DNA of 64,000 bases from Murinocardiopsis flavida (GTDB lineage Bacteria; Actinomycetota; Actinomycetes; Streptosporangiales; Streptosporangiaceae): the NCBI RefSeq assembly GCF_003014485.1, contig NZ_PYGA01000020.1, forward strand, positions 1 through 64,000, read 5' to 3'. The first letter of the stretch is position 1, and each line of letters begins with the position of its first letter. Below, piece after piece: positions 8,367 to 15,585 of the stretch. The notes beneath the pieces are model-generated. The model made no database searches, had not been told where the DNA came from, and saw only the letters and a program-made list of their open reading frames with translations. The position numbers and the translations under genes were made by a program.

Positions 8367-9152
8367 ATGGCACACACGAATCCGCCCGATCCCGGCCCGC
8401 ACCCGTGGTCCGCCGGGCCGCCCTCCGGCCCCTACCCGCCGCCCGGACCGCCGGGTCCGCCCGCCGGCCCGCAGCCACCAGGGCCCCAGTGGCAGCAGCC
8501 CCCGCCGCCCCCGCCGAACCGGAGCCGCACCGCCGGAATCGTCATCGCCGTGATCGCGGTGGTCGTAGTGCTGGGCGGCGGCGCCACCGCGGCCGTCGTC
8601 CTGCTCGCCGAACCGGCGGTACTGACCGAACCCGCCGACCCCTGCCCGGCGATCGAGGACGACATCGACGCCTCCTACTCGGCCGAGGAGAACGACAAGC
8701 TCGGCTACGCCACCTGCGCGTGGACACTGACCGACCCGGACGCCTCCGGCGCCAGCGGTACCGGCGACACCGACCAAATGCACCTGACCGTCGGCTACGA
8801 GGTCATCTCCGAGCCGGTCGGCGGCGCGTCCCCCGACGAGATCGCCGGCTTCCTGCTGAAGCACAACCGCGAGCGGATGGACACCGACTACGTCACGATC
8901 GAGGACGAGGAGGACGTCGCCGACCTCGGCGACGAAGCCCACCACCTCTACACCGTCTACTCCACCGAAGGCTACGAGAGCGGTGCCAGCACCATGCAGG
9001 TCCGGCGCGCGAACGTGCTGATCACCGTCGAGATGTCCGCGGGCAGCGGCGGCTACGACTCGATGGAGGCCGCCGACGAGTCGGACCTGCGGCCCATCGT
9101 CGAGGACGTCAGCGAGTCGGCGCTCCAGCAGCTCGAGGGGCGCCCGGCCTGA
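8367..9152 (+). CDS. Proline-rich membrane-anchored protein of unknown function
   Basis: A 261-residue protein. The N-terminal ~50 residues are Pro/Gly-rich cytosolic sequence. One membrane helix follows (GIVIAVIAVVVVLGGG, about residues 58-80), then an extracytoplasmic domain with two cysteines (DPC and ATCAW) that probably pair. The layout resembles DUF3558-like actinobacterial proteins, but I cannot assign the family. GGAGGAG, about ten bases upstream of the ATG, supports the start. It is divergent from the ZnuA-like gene across the Zur-like box, so co-regulation by zinc is possible but not shown. Confidence 0.7.
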   Translation: MAHTNPPDPGPHPWSAGPPSGPYPPPGPPGPPAGPQPPGPQWQQPPPPPPNRSRTAGIVIAVIAVVVVLGGGATAAVVLLAEPAVLTEPADPCPAIEDDIDASYSAEENDKLGYATCAWTLTDPDASGASGTGDTDQMHLTVGYEVISEPVGGASPDEIAGFLLKHNRERMDTDYVTIEDEEDVADLGDEAHHLYTVYSTEGYESGASTMQVRRANVLITVEMSAGSGGYDSMEAADESDLRPIVEDVSESALQQLEGRPA

Positions 9153-9159
9153 GCACGGC

Positions 9160-9828
9160 TCAGTTCAACTCGGCGAACTTCTCCACGCGCTCCGTCTTGC
9201 CCGCGACGATGATGATGTCGCCCTTCTGCGGGACGGTATCGGCCGTGGCGTAGGTGAACTGCGCCCCGTGCCGCTTGATGCACACCACGGTGATGCCGTG
9301 GTTCGCGCGGATGCCGGTCTCGCCGAGCTTGCGGCCGATGATCTCGCGCGGGGCGCGGGTCTTGCCGAGGGCGAAGTCCTCCTCGATCTCCACATAGTCG
9401 AGCATGCGCCCGGACACCAGGTGCGCGACCCGCTCGCCCATGTCGTGCTCGGGGAGGACCACGTTGTGCGCCCCGATCTGTTGCAGGATGCGGCCGTGCC
9501 GCCTGCTGATCGCCTTCGCCCAGATGTGCGGCACCCCCATGTCGACGAGCAGCGACGTGGTGAGGATGCTCTCCTCCAGGTGGGTGCCGATGGCGACCAC
9601 GGCGCGCGAGAACTCGTGCGCGCCGATCTGGCGCAGCGCCTCGTCATCGGTGGAATCGGCGACGACCGTGTGGGTGAGCGCGTCGGCGTACGCCTGGACC
9701 AACCGCGGGTTGCTGTCGACACCGAGGACCTCCCAGCCGTGGTCGACGAGCTCCGTGGCGAGCGAGCTGCCGAACCGGCCCAGCCCGACGACCAGGACAC
9801 GCTTGTCAGTGGTCTTACTGCGCTGCAC
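9160..9828 (-). CDS. TrkA-family potassium uptake regulatory subunit
   Basis: A 222-residue cytosolic RCK protein. The RCK_N Rossmann fold opens with VLVVGLGRFGSSLA and the acidic end of strand 2 is GVDSNP. A TrkA_C domain follows (about 135-215: LGKTRAPREIIGRKL, then QKGDIIIVAGK). It gates the membrane-embedded TrkH/KtrB channel by binding nucleotides. It is encoded downstream of trkH in the same direction, but an unusual 131-bp tandem repeat fills the gap. The start is GTG with AGGAG just upstream; that AGGAG is the edge of the first repeat copy. Confidence 0.9.
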   Translation of the reverse strand: MQRSKTTDKRVLVVGLGRFGSSLATELVDHGWEVLGVDSNPRLVQAYADALTHTVVADSTDDEALRQIGAHEFSRAVVAIGTHLEESILTTSLLVDMGVPHIWAKAISRRHGRILQQIGAHNVVLPEHDMGERVAHLVSGRMLDYVEIEEDFALGKTRAPREIIGRKLGETGIRANHGITVVCIKRHGAQFTYATADTVPQKGDIIIVAGKTERVEKFAELN

Positions 9829-9831
9829 AGT

Positions 9832-10093
9832 GACTCCTGTTTGCTTGGTCGTCGCGGTTGCGGGGCGCTTTAGGCCGATGTCTTCCCTCCTCGCTCGTCA
9901 CGCCCTCGTTCCTCGGGCGCTCCTCGCTCGTCAGTCCAGACACCGGCGCGCCCCTCCACCGCGACTCTTGTTTTCTGGGTCGTCGCGGTTGCGGGGCGCC
10001 TCAGGCCGGTGTCTTCCCTCGTCGCGTGGCGCTCCCTCGTTCCTCGGTCGCACCCCGCTCCTCAGTCCAGACACCGGCGCGCCCCTCCACCGC
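9832..10093. repeat. Two tandem copies of a 131-bp repeat
   Basis: Copies 9832-9962 and 9963-10093, with exact 131-base spacing measured from the GACTC at 9832, 9963 and 10094. Long identical blocks include GTCGTCGCGGTTGCGGGGCG and the AGTCCAGACACCGGCGCG region; the remainder differs by scattered substitutions. 131 is not a multiple of three, and no frame shows a protein family, so it is not coding. It fills the gap between trkH and trkA and touches the trkA ribosome site. Confidence 0.85.
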
Positions 10094-10098
10094 GACTC

Positions 10099-10150
10099 CC
10101 GGAGACACCCCCTTCGGCTAGGGTTCACGACCCCCTTGGGTGCTCTCCGG
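10099..10150 (-). terminator. Hairpin between trkH and trkA
   Basis: CCGGAGACACCC (10099-10110) pairs with GGGTGCTCTCCGG (10138-10150) with one bulged base. It lies 14 bases past the trkH stop, so it may attenuate read-through from trkH into trkA. Confidence 0.5.
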
Positions 10151-10163
10151 ATCCTGGGCCGGG

Positions 10164-11570
10164 TCAGCCGATGATGGGCCGGGCCTCGGCCAGATCGTAC
10201 CGGCGGGTGCGGTCGCGCAGTGCGAGCGCCGACGCGAAGGTGATGGGACCGATCCGGCCGGCGAACATCAGCGCCGCGAGCAGCACGTGCCCGTCGGGGG
10301 GCAGATCCGGGGTGATACCGGTGGACAGGCCGACCACCGCGGAGGCCGACACCACCTCGAACAGCACGGTCGAGGTCTCGAACGGGGTGCGGACCAGGAG
10401 GTACACGGTCGCCAGCGCCACAACGGTCATGGACAGGAAGGTGAGGCTCAGCGCCTGCCGGATCGCGCCGGGCGAGATCCGCCGGCCGAAGGCGTGGACG
10501 TGCGGGTGGCCGCGGATCTCGCTCCACACCACCAGGAAGAGCACGGCGAACGTCGCGGCCTTGATGCCGCCGGCGGTCCCGGCGCTGCCGCCGCCGACGA
10601 ACATCAGCATCACGGTGACGAACAGGGTCGACGTGTCCATCGCCCCCACGTCGACCACGTTGAAGCCACCACTGCGCGGCATGATGCCGTGGAAGGCGCC
10701 GACCAGGATCCGCTGCGCCCAGCCCATGGGGCCGAGGGTCGCGGGGTTCGACCACTCCAGGAAGGTGACCACGGCCGCTCCCGCCACGAACAGCAGCGAG
10801 GTGGCGGCGAGCGTGAGCTGGGCGTGCAGCGTCCAGCGCTTGCGGTCGCCGAGGTGCCGGCGGAGTTCGAGGAGCACGGGGAAGCCGAGTCCGCCGAGGA
10901 TGGTCGCCAAGGCGATGGGCAGCAGGATCACCGGGTCGGCGGCGAAGCGCGTGAGGCTGTCGTGGAACAGCGAGAGTCCCGCGTTGTTGAACGCCGAGAC
11001 GGCGTGGAACCCCCCGACGTAGGCGGCCTCGCGCAGGGGCATGTCGTACGAGGCCCACAGCCGCGCGGTGAGGATCACCGCGAGGGTCCCCTCGACCGCG
11101 AGGCTGGTCTTGACGATGCGGGCGACGACCCCGCGCGCGTCGCCGACATTGGGGCTGCGCAGCTCCGTCTGCACACTGAGCTGCATCTTCAGGCCGAACC
11201 GCCGGATGACGACCATGCCCAGCACCGAGGCGAGGGTCATGATCCCCAGACCGCCGATCTGGATCAGTCCGAGGATGACGAGCTCGCCGAACACCGACCA
11301 GTGCGCGCCGATGTCGAGCACGGCGAGCCCGGCGACGCAGAGCGCGGACGTGGAGGTGAACAGCGCCTCGACGAAGGTGTTGTGATTGCCCTCGGCGCGT
11401 GCGATCGGCAGCATCAGCAGCGCCGTGCCGATGGCATCGGCGACCGCGAAGGCCAGCACGAACAGCCGAGCCGGGCGTCCCCAGGCGAACCGGTGCGCCA
11501 TGGGGGCGCCGCGCGGCGCGCGCATGGTCGACGTGATCCGGCTGCGCAGCGCGCGCAGCATAGCCAGCAT
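10164..11570 (-). CDS. TrkH/KtrB-family potassium transporter
   Basis: A 468-residue polytopic membrane protein with the four MPM repeats of the Trk/Ktr family. Pore-loop sequences with filter glycines are visible, e.g. TSALCVAGLAV, FNNAGLSLF, GGGSAGTAGGIK and SASAVVGLSTGI. It forms the K+-conducting subunit that pairs with the RCK protein encoded downstream. The length is typical of actinobacterial TrkH. It is the first gene of the trkH-trkA pair; its neighbours NhaA and the CDF exporter make a cation-homeostasis block. No c-di-AMP riboswitch was recognised upstream. Confidence 0.9.
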   Translation of the reverse strand: MLAMLRALRSRITSTMRAPRGAPMAHRFAWGRPARLFVLAFAVADAIGTALLMLPIARAEGNHNTFVEALFTSTSALCVAGLAVLDIGAHWSVFGELVILGLIQIGGLGIMTLASVLGMVVIRRFGLKMQLSVQTELRSPNVGDARGVVARIVKTSLAVEGTLAVILTARLWASYDMPLREAAYVGGFHAVSAFNNAGLSLFHDSLTRFAADPVILLPIALATILGGLGFPVLLELRRHLGDRKRWTLHAQLTLAATSLLFVAGAAVVTFLEWSNPATLGPMGWAQRILVGAFHGIMPRSGGFNVVDVGAMDTSTLFVTVMLMFVGGGSAGTAGGIKAATFAVLFLVVWSEIRGHPHVHAFGRRISPGAIRQALSLTFLSMTVVALATVYLLVRTPFETSTVLFEVVSASAVVGLSTGITPDLPPDGHVLLAALMFAGRIGPITFASALALRDRTRRYDLAEARPIIG

Positions 11571-11745
11571 GGTCGTCGTCCTGTCCGCCGGGGTCGTTGC
11601 GCGGGCGGGTGCCCGCAGAGTCCGAACCTAGCGCCGTCAGGTGCCGGACCTGAACCGGGTCGCGGGCCCGGCGCCCCGATCAGCAGGTCCCGGCCTGCGG
11701 CGAGAGGGGGGCGGGGGCGGCGTGTCGCGGCGCGCCCGCCCCGTT

Positions 11746-13002
11746 TCAGCCCAGGTCGCCGCCTGAGCTCGTGGGCAGTTCGCTGTAGCCGTGCCGCCGG
11801 TAGTGCGCGCTGCGCACGGTCAGGATGCACGCCGCCAGCACGGTGGCGATCAGGGAGGCGATGAGGACACCGGCCTTGGCGTGCGCGAGCGTCCCCGGGT
11901 CGTCGAAGGAGAGCTCGGCGATGAGCAGCGACACCGTGAACCCGATCCCGGCGAGGATCGACATCCCTGCGACGTCGATCCAGCTCAGCGAGGGGTTGAG
12001 CTCGGCGGAGGTCAGCCGGGTGGTGACCCACGAGCCGCCGAGGATGCCGACGAGCTTGCCCGCGAGCAGGCCCACGATCACGCCCAGGCCCGCGGAGTCG
12101 GTGAACACCGAGCCGACTCCGGCGAACACGACCCCGGCCGACATCAGCGCGAAGATCGGCAGGACCACGCCGGCCGACCAGGGGCGGAGGAGGTGCTCGA
12201 CCCGGTGGCTGGGCGACTTCGCCTCGCGGCCGATCGGGGTGGTGCGCATCAGCATGCCCATGGCGACGCCGGCGATGGTGGCGTGCACCCCGCTGGCGTG
12301 CATGAGTACCCAGATCAGTACGGCGAGGGGCACGTAGACGACCCAGTTGGGCACAGGGGAGCGGTCCAGTACAGCGGCGGCGCCGCGGCCGCGTTGCAGG
12401 TACCCGAAGACGGCCAGCAGGGCGATCGCGCCTGCCAGCGCAGCCATGGACAGGTGGTCGGTGTAGAAGACCGCGATGACGATGATCGCGCCGAGGTCGT
12501 CGACGATGGCGAGGGTCAGCAGGAAGGTGCGCAGCGCGGGCGGCAGGTAGCGGCCGACGACGGCGAGGATCGCCACGGCGAACGCGATGTCGGTCGCCAT
12601 GGGGATGCCCCAGCCGTGCAGCGTCTCGGGCCGGGTGGCGTTGAAGGCGACGTAGATCAGCGCGGGGACCACCATTCCGCACAGCGCGGCGATGATGGGC
12701 AGGACGGCCCTGCGCGGGTTGCGCAGGTCGCCGTGGACGAACTCCTGCTTGAGCTCGTTGCCGACGATGAAGAAGAACACGGCGAGCAGGCCGTCGGCGG
12801 CCCAGTCCTGCACGGACAGGCGCAGGTGCAGGGACTCGGGGCCGAGGGGGAAGGTGCGCAGCTCCTCGTAGGAGCCGCCGAGCGGCGAGTTCGCCCAGAC
12901 CAGAGCGATGATGGCGCCGCCGATGAGCAGGAAGCCGCCGATCACGTCCTCGCGCAGCAGGTCGGGCACCCGGCGCAGGCCGGATCCTCTGGTCGTGCTC
13001 AT
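11746..13002 (-). CDS. nhaA: Na+/H+ antiporter NhaA
   Basis: A 418-residue secondary antiporter that exports Na+ (or Li+) in exchange for protons. About 11-12 membrane helices are evident. Family marks include FFFIVGNELKQEF, the ion-binding double aspartate in LAIVDDLGAIIVIAVFY (equivalent to the Asp163/164 pair of E. coli NhaA), and GWGIPMATDIAFAVA. The start ATG at 13002 gives a short N-terminal tail, MSTTRGSGLRRVPDLLRED, before the first helix. It is transcribed leftward, towards trkH, with about 175 bases between them, including a GC-rich inverted repeat (about 11705-11745). Confidence 0.93.
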   Translation of the reverse strand: MSTTRGSGLRRVPDLLREDVIGGFLLIGGAIIALVWANSPLGGSYEELRTFPLGPESLHLRLSVQDWAADGLLAVFFFIVGNELKQEFVHGDLRNPRRAVLPIIAALCGMVVPALIYVAFNATRPETLHGWGIPMATDIAFAVAILAVVGRYLPPALRTFLLTLAIVDDLGAIIVIAVFYTDHLSMAALAGAIALLAVFGYLQRGRGAAAVLDRSPVPNWVVYVPLAVLIWVLMHASGVHATIAGVAMGMLMRTTPIGREAKSPSHRVEHLLRPWSAGVVLPIFALMSAGVVFAGVGSVFTDSAGLGVIVGLLAGKLVGILGGSWVTTRLTSAELNPSLSWIDVAGMSILAGIGFTVSLLIAELSFDDPGTLAHAKAGVLIASLIATVLAACILTVRSAHYRRHGYSELPTSSGGDLG

Positions 13003-13146
13003 GGTCGTCCCCCCGGGGTGTGCGCTACGCGGACCGCAGAGGCCGACCCTACTGACCGCGGTCGCGGGAAAACGCGTGACCCCCCGTGTGACGTGGTCTC
13101 ATTCCTTCGAGGGGCCGTGCCGGGGGTGCCGCGGGCCCGAGGGCGG

Positions 13147-14064
13147 TCACCGGTGGCGGGCGCCCTCGTGGGCCGCGTGGCTCGGCGGTTCCAGTTGCAG
13201 TGTGGAGTGTTCGACGTCGAAGTGCCCGGTCAGGCAGTCGCGCAGTTCGTCGAGCATGCGGCCGGAGTCGCCGAGGCGGTCCTCGTCGACCACGACGTGC
13301 GCCGACATGACCGGGACGCCGGAGGTGATGGTCCAGGCGTGCAGGTCGTGGACGTCGAGGACGCCGGACTGGGCGCGCAGGTGGCTGCGCACCTCGTCGA
13401 GGTCCATGCCCTTGGGGACCGCTTCGAGCAGCACGTGGACCGCTTCGCGCAGCAGGTTCCAGGCGCGCGGGACGATGAACACCGCGATGGCGAGCGAGAC
13501 GAGGGAGTCGGCGTAGCCCCACCCGGTGAGCCAGATGACGAGGCCGGCGATGATGACGCCCACCGAGGACAGCAGGTCGCTGAATACCTCCAGGTAGGCG
13601 CCGCGCATGTTCAGGCTCTCCTGCTGGCCGCGGCGCAGCAGGACGAGGCCGATGAGGTTGGCGACCAGGCCGACGACCGCCACCGCCAGCATGGTCGGGC
13701 CGGTGACCTCGGCGGGGGAGAACAGCCGGCTGACGCCCTCGTAGAGGATGTAGCCGCTCAGGGCGAACAGCAGCAGGGCGTTGGCCGCGGCGGCGAGGAT
13801 CTCGGCGCGCTGGTAGCCGAAGGTGCGCCGGTCGCAGAACGGGCGCCCGGCGATCCAGACGGCGAACAGGGCGAGCATGATGCCGAGGGCGTCGGCCGCC
13901 ATGTGCCCTGCGTCGGCGAGCAGCGCCAGGCTTCCGGCGGAGAGGCCGCCGATGATCTGGACGACCATCACCCCGAGGGTCATCGCGCAGACGAGCGCGA
14001 GGCGGCCGCGGTGCGCGGCCGCTGCGGTGCGGTCGGCGTGGTCGTGGTCATGACCGATGCCCAT
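13147..14064 (-). CDS. Cation diffusion facilitator (CzcD/ZitB-type) metal exporter
   Basis: A 305-residue CDF exporter with a His/Asp-rich start (MGIGHDHDHAD), six membrane helices and a cytosolic C-terminal domain (about 210-295). The helix-2 HxxxD metal site is LLADAGHMAADALG, and helix 5 has SDLLSSVGVIIAGL. It is expected to export Zn2+, Cd2+ or Co2+ by proton antiport. ATG 14064 was selected because GAGGAGG lies about 9 bases upstream; the in-frame ATG at 14112 has no such site. It is divergent from a CmtR-like metal sensor across a 99-base region holding two operator copies, so it is probably the regulated target. Confidence 0.88.
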   Translation of the reverse strand: MGIGHDHDHADRTAAAAHRGRLALVCAMTLGVMVVQIIGGLSAGSLALLADAGHMAADALGIMLALFAVWIAGRPFCDRRTFGYQRAEILAAAANALLLFALSGYILYEGVSRLFSPAEVTGPTMLAVAVVGLVANLIGLVLLRRGQQESLNMRGAYLEVFSDLLSSVGVIIAGLVIWLTGWGYADSLVSLAIAVFIVPRAWNLLREAVHVLLEAVPKGMDLDEVRSHLRAQSGVLDVHDLHAWTITSGVPVMSAHVVVDEDRLGDSGRMLDELRDCLTGHFDVEHSTLQLEPPSHAAHEGARHR

Positions 14065-14109
14065 GGCCCGGTGCCTCCTCGGCGTCGTCGCCCCTGTTGG
14101 TTCAGTCTC

Positions 14110-14142
14110 CACTGTTTATACAGCCCGCACTGTCAATACAGC
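14110..14142. promoter_or_regulatory. Paired operator sites between CDF exporter and metal sensor
   Basis: CACTGTTTATACAGC (14110-14124) and CACTGTCAATACAGC (14128-14142) are 13/15 identical and 18 bases apart, each an imperfect CTGT-N5-ACAG dyad. For the exporter, TTGCTG and TATAAA (18-base spacer, minus strand) overlap both sites. For the sensor, TACAAT at 14151-14156 is a good -10. Likely bound by the CmtR-like repressor. Confidence 0.7.
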
Positions 14143-14163
14143 AAATAATGTACAATGATTTTC

Positions 14164-14502
14164 ATGTTGACCTCCGAGCAGCGACTGTCCGCCATCCACC
14201 GGCTCGGCCGGGCCCTCGCCGATCCGACCCGGTGCCGGCTGCTGCTGGCACTGCTGGACGGCCCCGGCTACCCCGCACAACTGGCCGATGACCTGGGCCT
14301 TACCCGCCAGAACGTCTCCAACCACCTCGCGTGCCTGCGCGAATGCGGACTCGTCGGCACCTCGGCGCGCGGCCGCCAGGTCAGCTACGCCCTGGTCGAC
14401 GACTCCCTTGCGCACGCCCTCAACGACCTGCTGCGCGTGGTGTGGGGCACCGCCGCCGAGCACGTCCCCCCGGGCGAGACCGTGCCGGTCGCCCCCTCCT
14501 GA
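14164..14502 (+). CDS. cmtR: ArsR/SmtB-family metal sensor, CmtR-like
   Basis: A 112-residue winged-helix repressor closely resembling mycobacterial CmtR, the Cd/Pb sensor: LGRALADPTRCRLLLALLDG, then LGLTRQNVSNHLACLRECGLV and GRQVSYAL. Cys57 and Cys61, in the recognition helix, match two of the three CmtR metal ligands. The third, Cys102, is absent; His100 is nearby. ATG 14164 was chosen because it gives the CmtR-like MLT start. A -10 element (TACAAT, 14151-14156) lies 7 bases before it, which implies a leaderless transcript. It is divergent from the CDF exporter. Confidence 0.85.
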   Translation: MLTSEQRLSAIHRLGRALADPTRCRLLLALLDGPGYPAQLADDLGLTRQNVSNHLACLRECGLVGTSARGRQVSYALVDDSLAHALNDLLRVVWGTAAEHVPPGETVPVAPS

Positions 14503-14564
14503 ACCGCGCTCAGCGGACCCCTCCCGTGTCGCGCGGCGGCGCAGCGGGGCGACAGGCGGGGGGA

Positions 14565-15314
14565 TCAGTCCCCCGCGCCCCCGCGCAGCGAGCAGTCCCC
14601 GCACACGTCCCCCCGCGGCGCCCGGTACAGCAGGCAGCAGGTGCGGCGGGCGAACCGCCGCTCGGGGCTCCGCGGGTCCGGGCGCAGCACCTCGCCCAGG
14701 CCCCGCATCGGGCCCTCCGCGATGAGCGCCGCCCCGATCGCGGCGGCGCGGTCGGCGAGGTCCGGTCGCAGCCGCGACAGCATCAGCACGGCGCCCCCGA
14801 CCGCCGCGGCGGCGTTGCCCCACAGCAGCCGCTCCGCGACCCGCACCCGGCCGCGCACCGCGGCGCCGAGCGGGCGCAGGTGCTCCTCGACCAGGGCGGG
14901 GCGCAGCGCGGCCGCCACATCGGCCGCAGCGGCGCCGTCGACGCAGCGGCCGCGCGGCGCGACGGCGCGCAACGGCAGCATCGAGCCGGGCGCGAGGTCC
15001 CAGAACAGCCGGTCGGCCGGCAGTTCCAGCAGCACGCCGAGGCACGCTGCGGCGAGTACGGGCGAGACGACGCGCGACGCGACCCCCAGGTGCAGGACCG
15101 ACGCCGACACCCGCCGCTCCGCCGGCCGGTGCGCGGCGTCGACCAGGTCCATGCGCCCGTCGACGAGCGCGGGGGAGCCGTAGAACGCCGCGAACGACGT
15201 CCATCCGGCGCCGGCCGGCGCCGCGGCGGCGGCGTCGAGCGCGTTGAAGCCCCCGGCGCGCCGCAGTTCGCCCAGAACGGTGGTGATCCGGGCGTCGTCG
15301 GCGGGGCGGTCCAT
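14565..15314 (-). CDS. FhuF-like 2Fe-2S siderophore-iron reductase family protein
   Basis: A 249-residue protein ending in RRTCCLLYRAPRGDVCGDC. This is the Cys-Cys-x10-Cys-x2-Cys cluster motif of the FhuF C-terminal domain, which reduces ferric siderophores in the cytosol. The middle part is a variable all-helical domain rich in Ala/Arg. ATG 15314 is preferred over ATG 15407, which adds 31 residues without a family match. No siderophore genes and no obvious iron-box palindrome are adjacent. Divergent from the RND exporter. Confidence 0.78.
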   Translation of the reverse strand: MDRPADDARITTVLGELRRAGGFNALDAAAAAPAGAGWTSFAAFYGSPALVDGRMDLVDAAHRPAERRVSASVLHLGVASRVVSPVLAAACLGVLLELPADRLFWDLAPGSMLPLRAVAPRGRCVDGAAAADVAAALRPALVEEHLRPLGAAVRGRVRVAERLLWGNAAAAVGGAVLMLSRLRPDLADRAAAIGAALIAEGPMRGLGEVLRPDPRSPERRFARRTCCLLYRAPRGDVCGDCSLRGGAGD

Positions 15315-15430
15315 GGCCCCATCCTGCCTGGTGCCGACGGCGCCCGCTCCGGTCTCATCCACCGGGTGGAGGGCGACCCTGAACTTTCGCTGAGCACACC
15401 CTGACATTCCCCTGGTGTTCCGGGGAGGTG

Positions 15431-15455
15431 CTGCGCCGTGCTCCGCACGGCGCAG
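15431..15455. promoter_or_regulatory. Perfect hairpin in the region between fhuF-like and RND genes
   Basis: CTGCGCCGTGC (15431-15441) and GCACGGCGCAG (15445-15455) form an 11-bp perfect stem with a 3-base loop, followed by TATTCTTACT. No rightward gene ends nearby, so it is not an ordinary terminator. It could be an attenuator in the RND leader or an operator for the divergent pair. Confidence 0.45.
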
Positions 15456-15585
15456 TATTCTTACTGGTGCGTGCCCGGCAAATCAGCGCGGATCCCCGTA
15501 AAGTTCCGCGCCGCACTCAGTCCCGACCGCTCGTCGCAGCGGTGCCGTCTGCCGCGCTACAACGCCTCCGAGGAGCACCCTTTCC

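Noticed and set aside
9832-10093. CRISPR-like repeat
   Set aside because: Only two long copies, directly abutting, with no spacers.
14565-15585. IdeR/DmdR iron box near the FhuF-like gene
   Set aside because: No TTAGGTTAGG-type palindrome could be found upstream.
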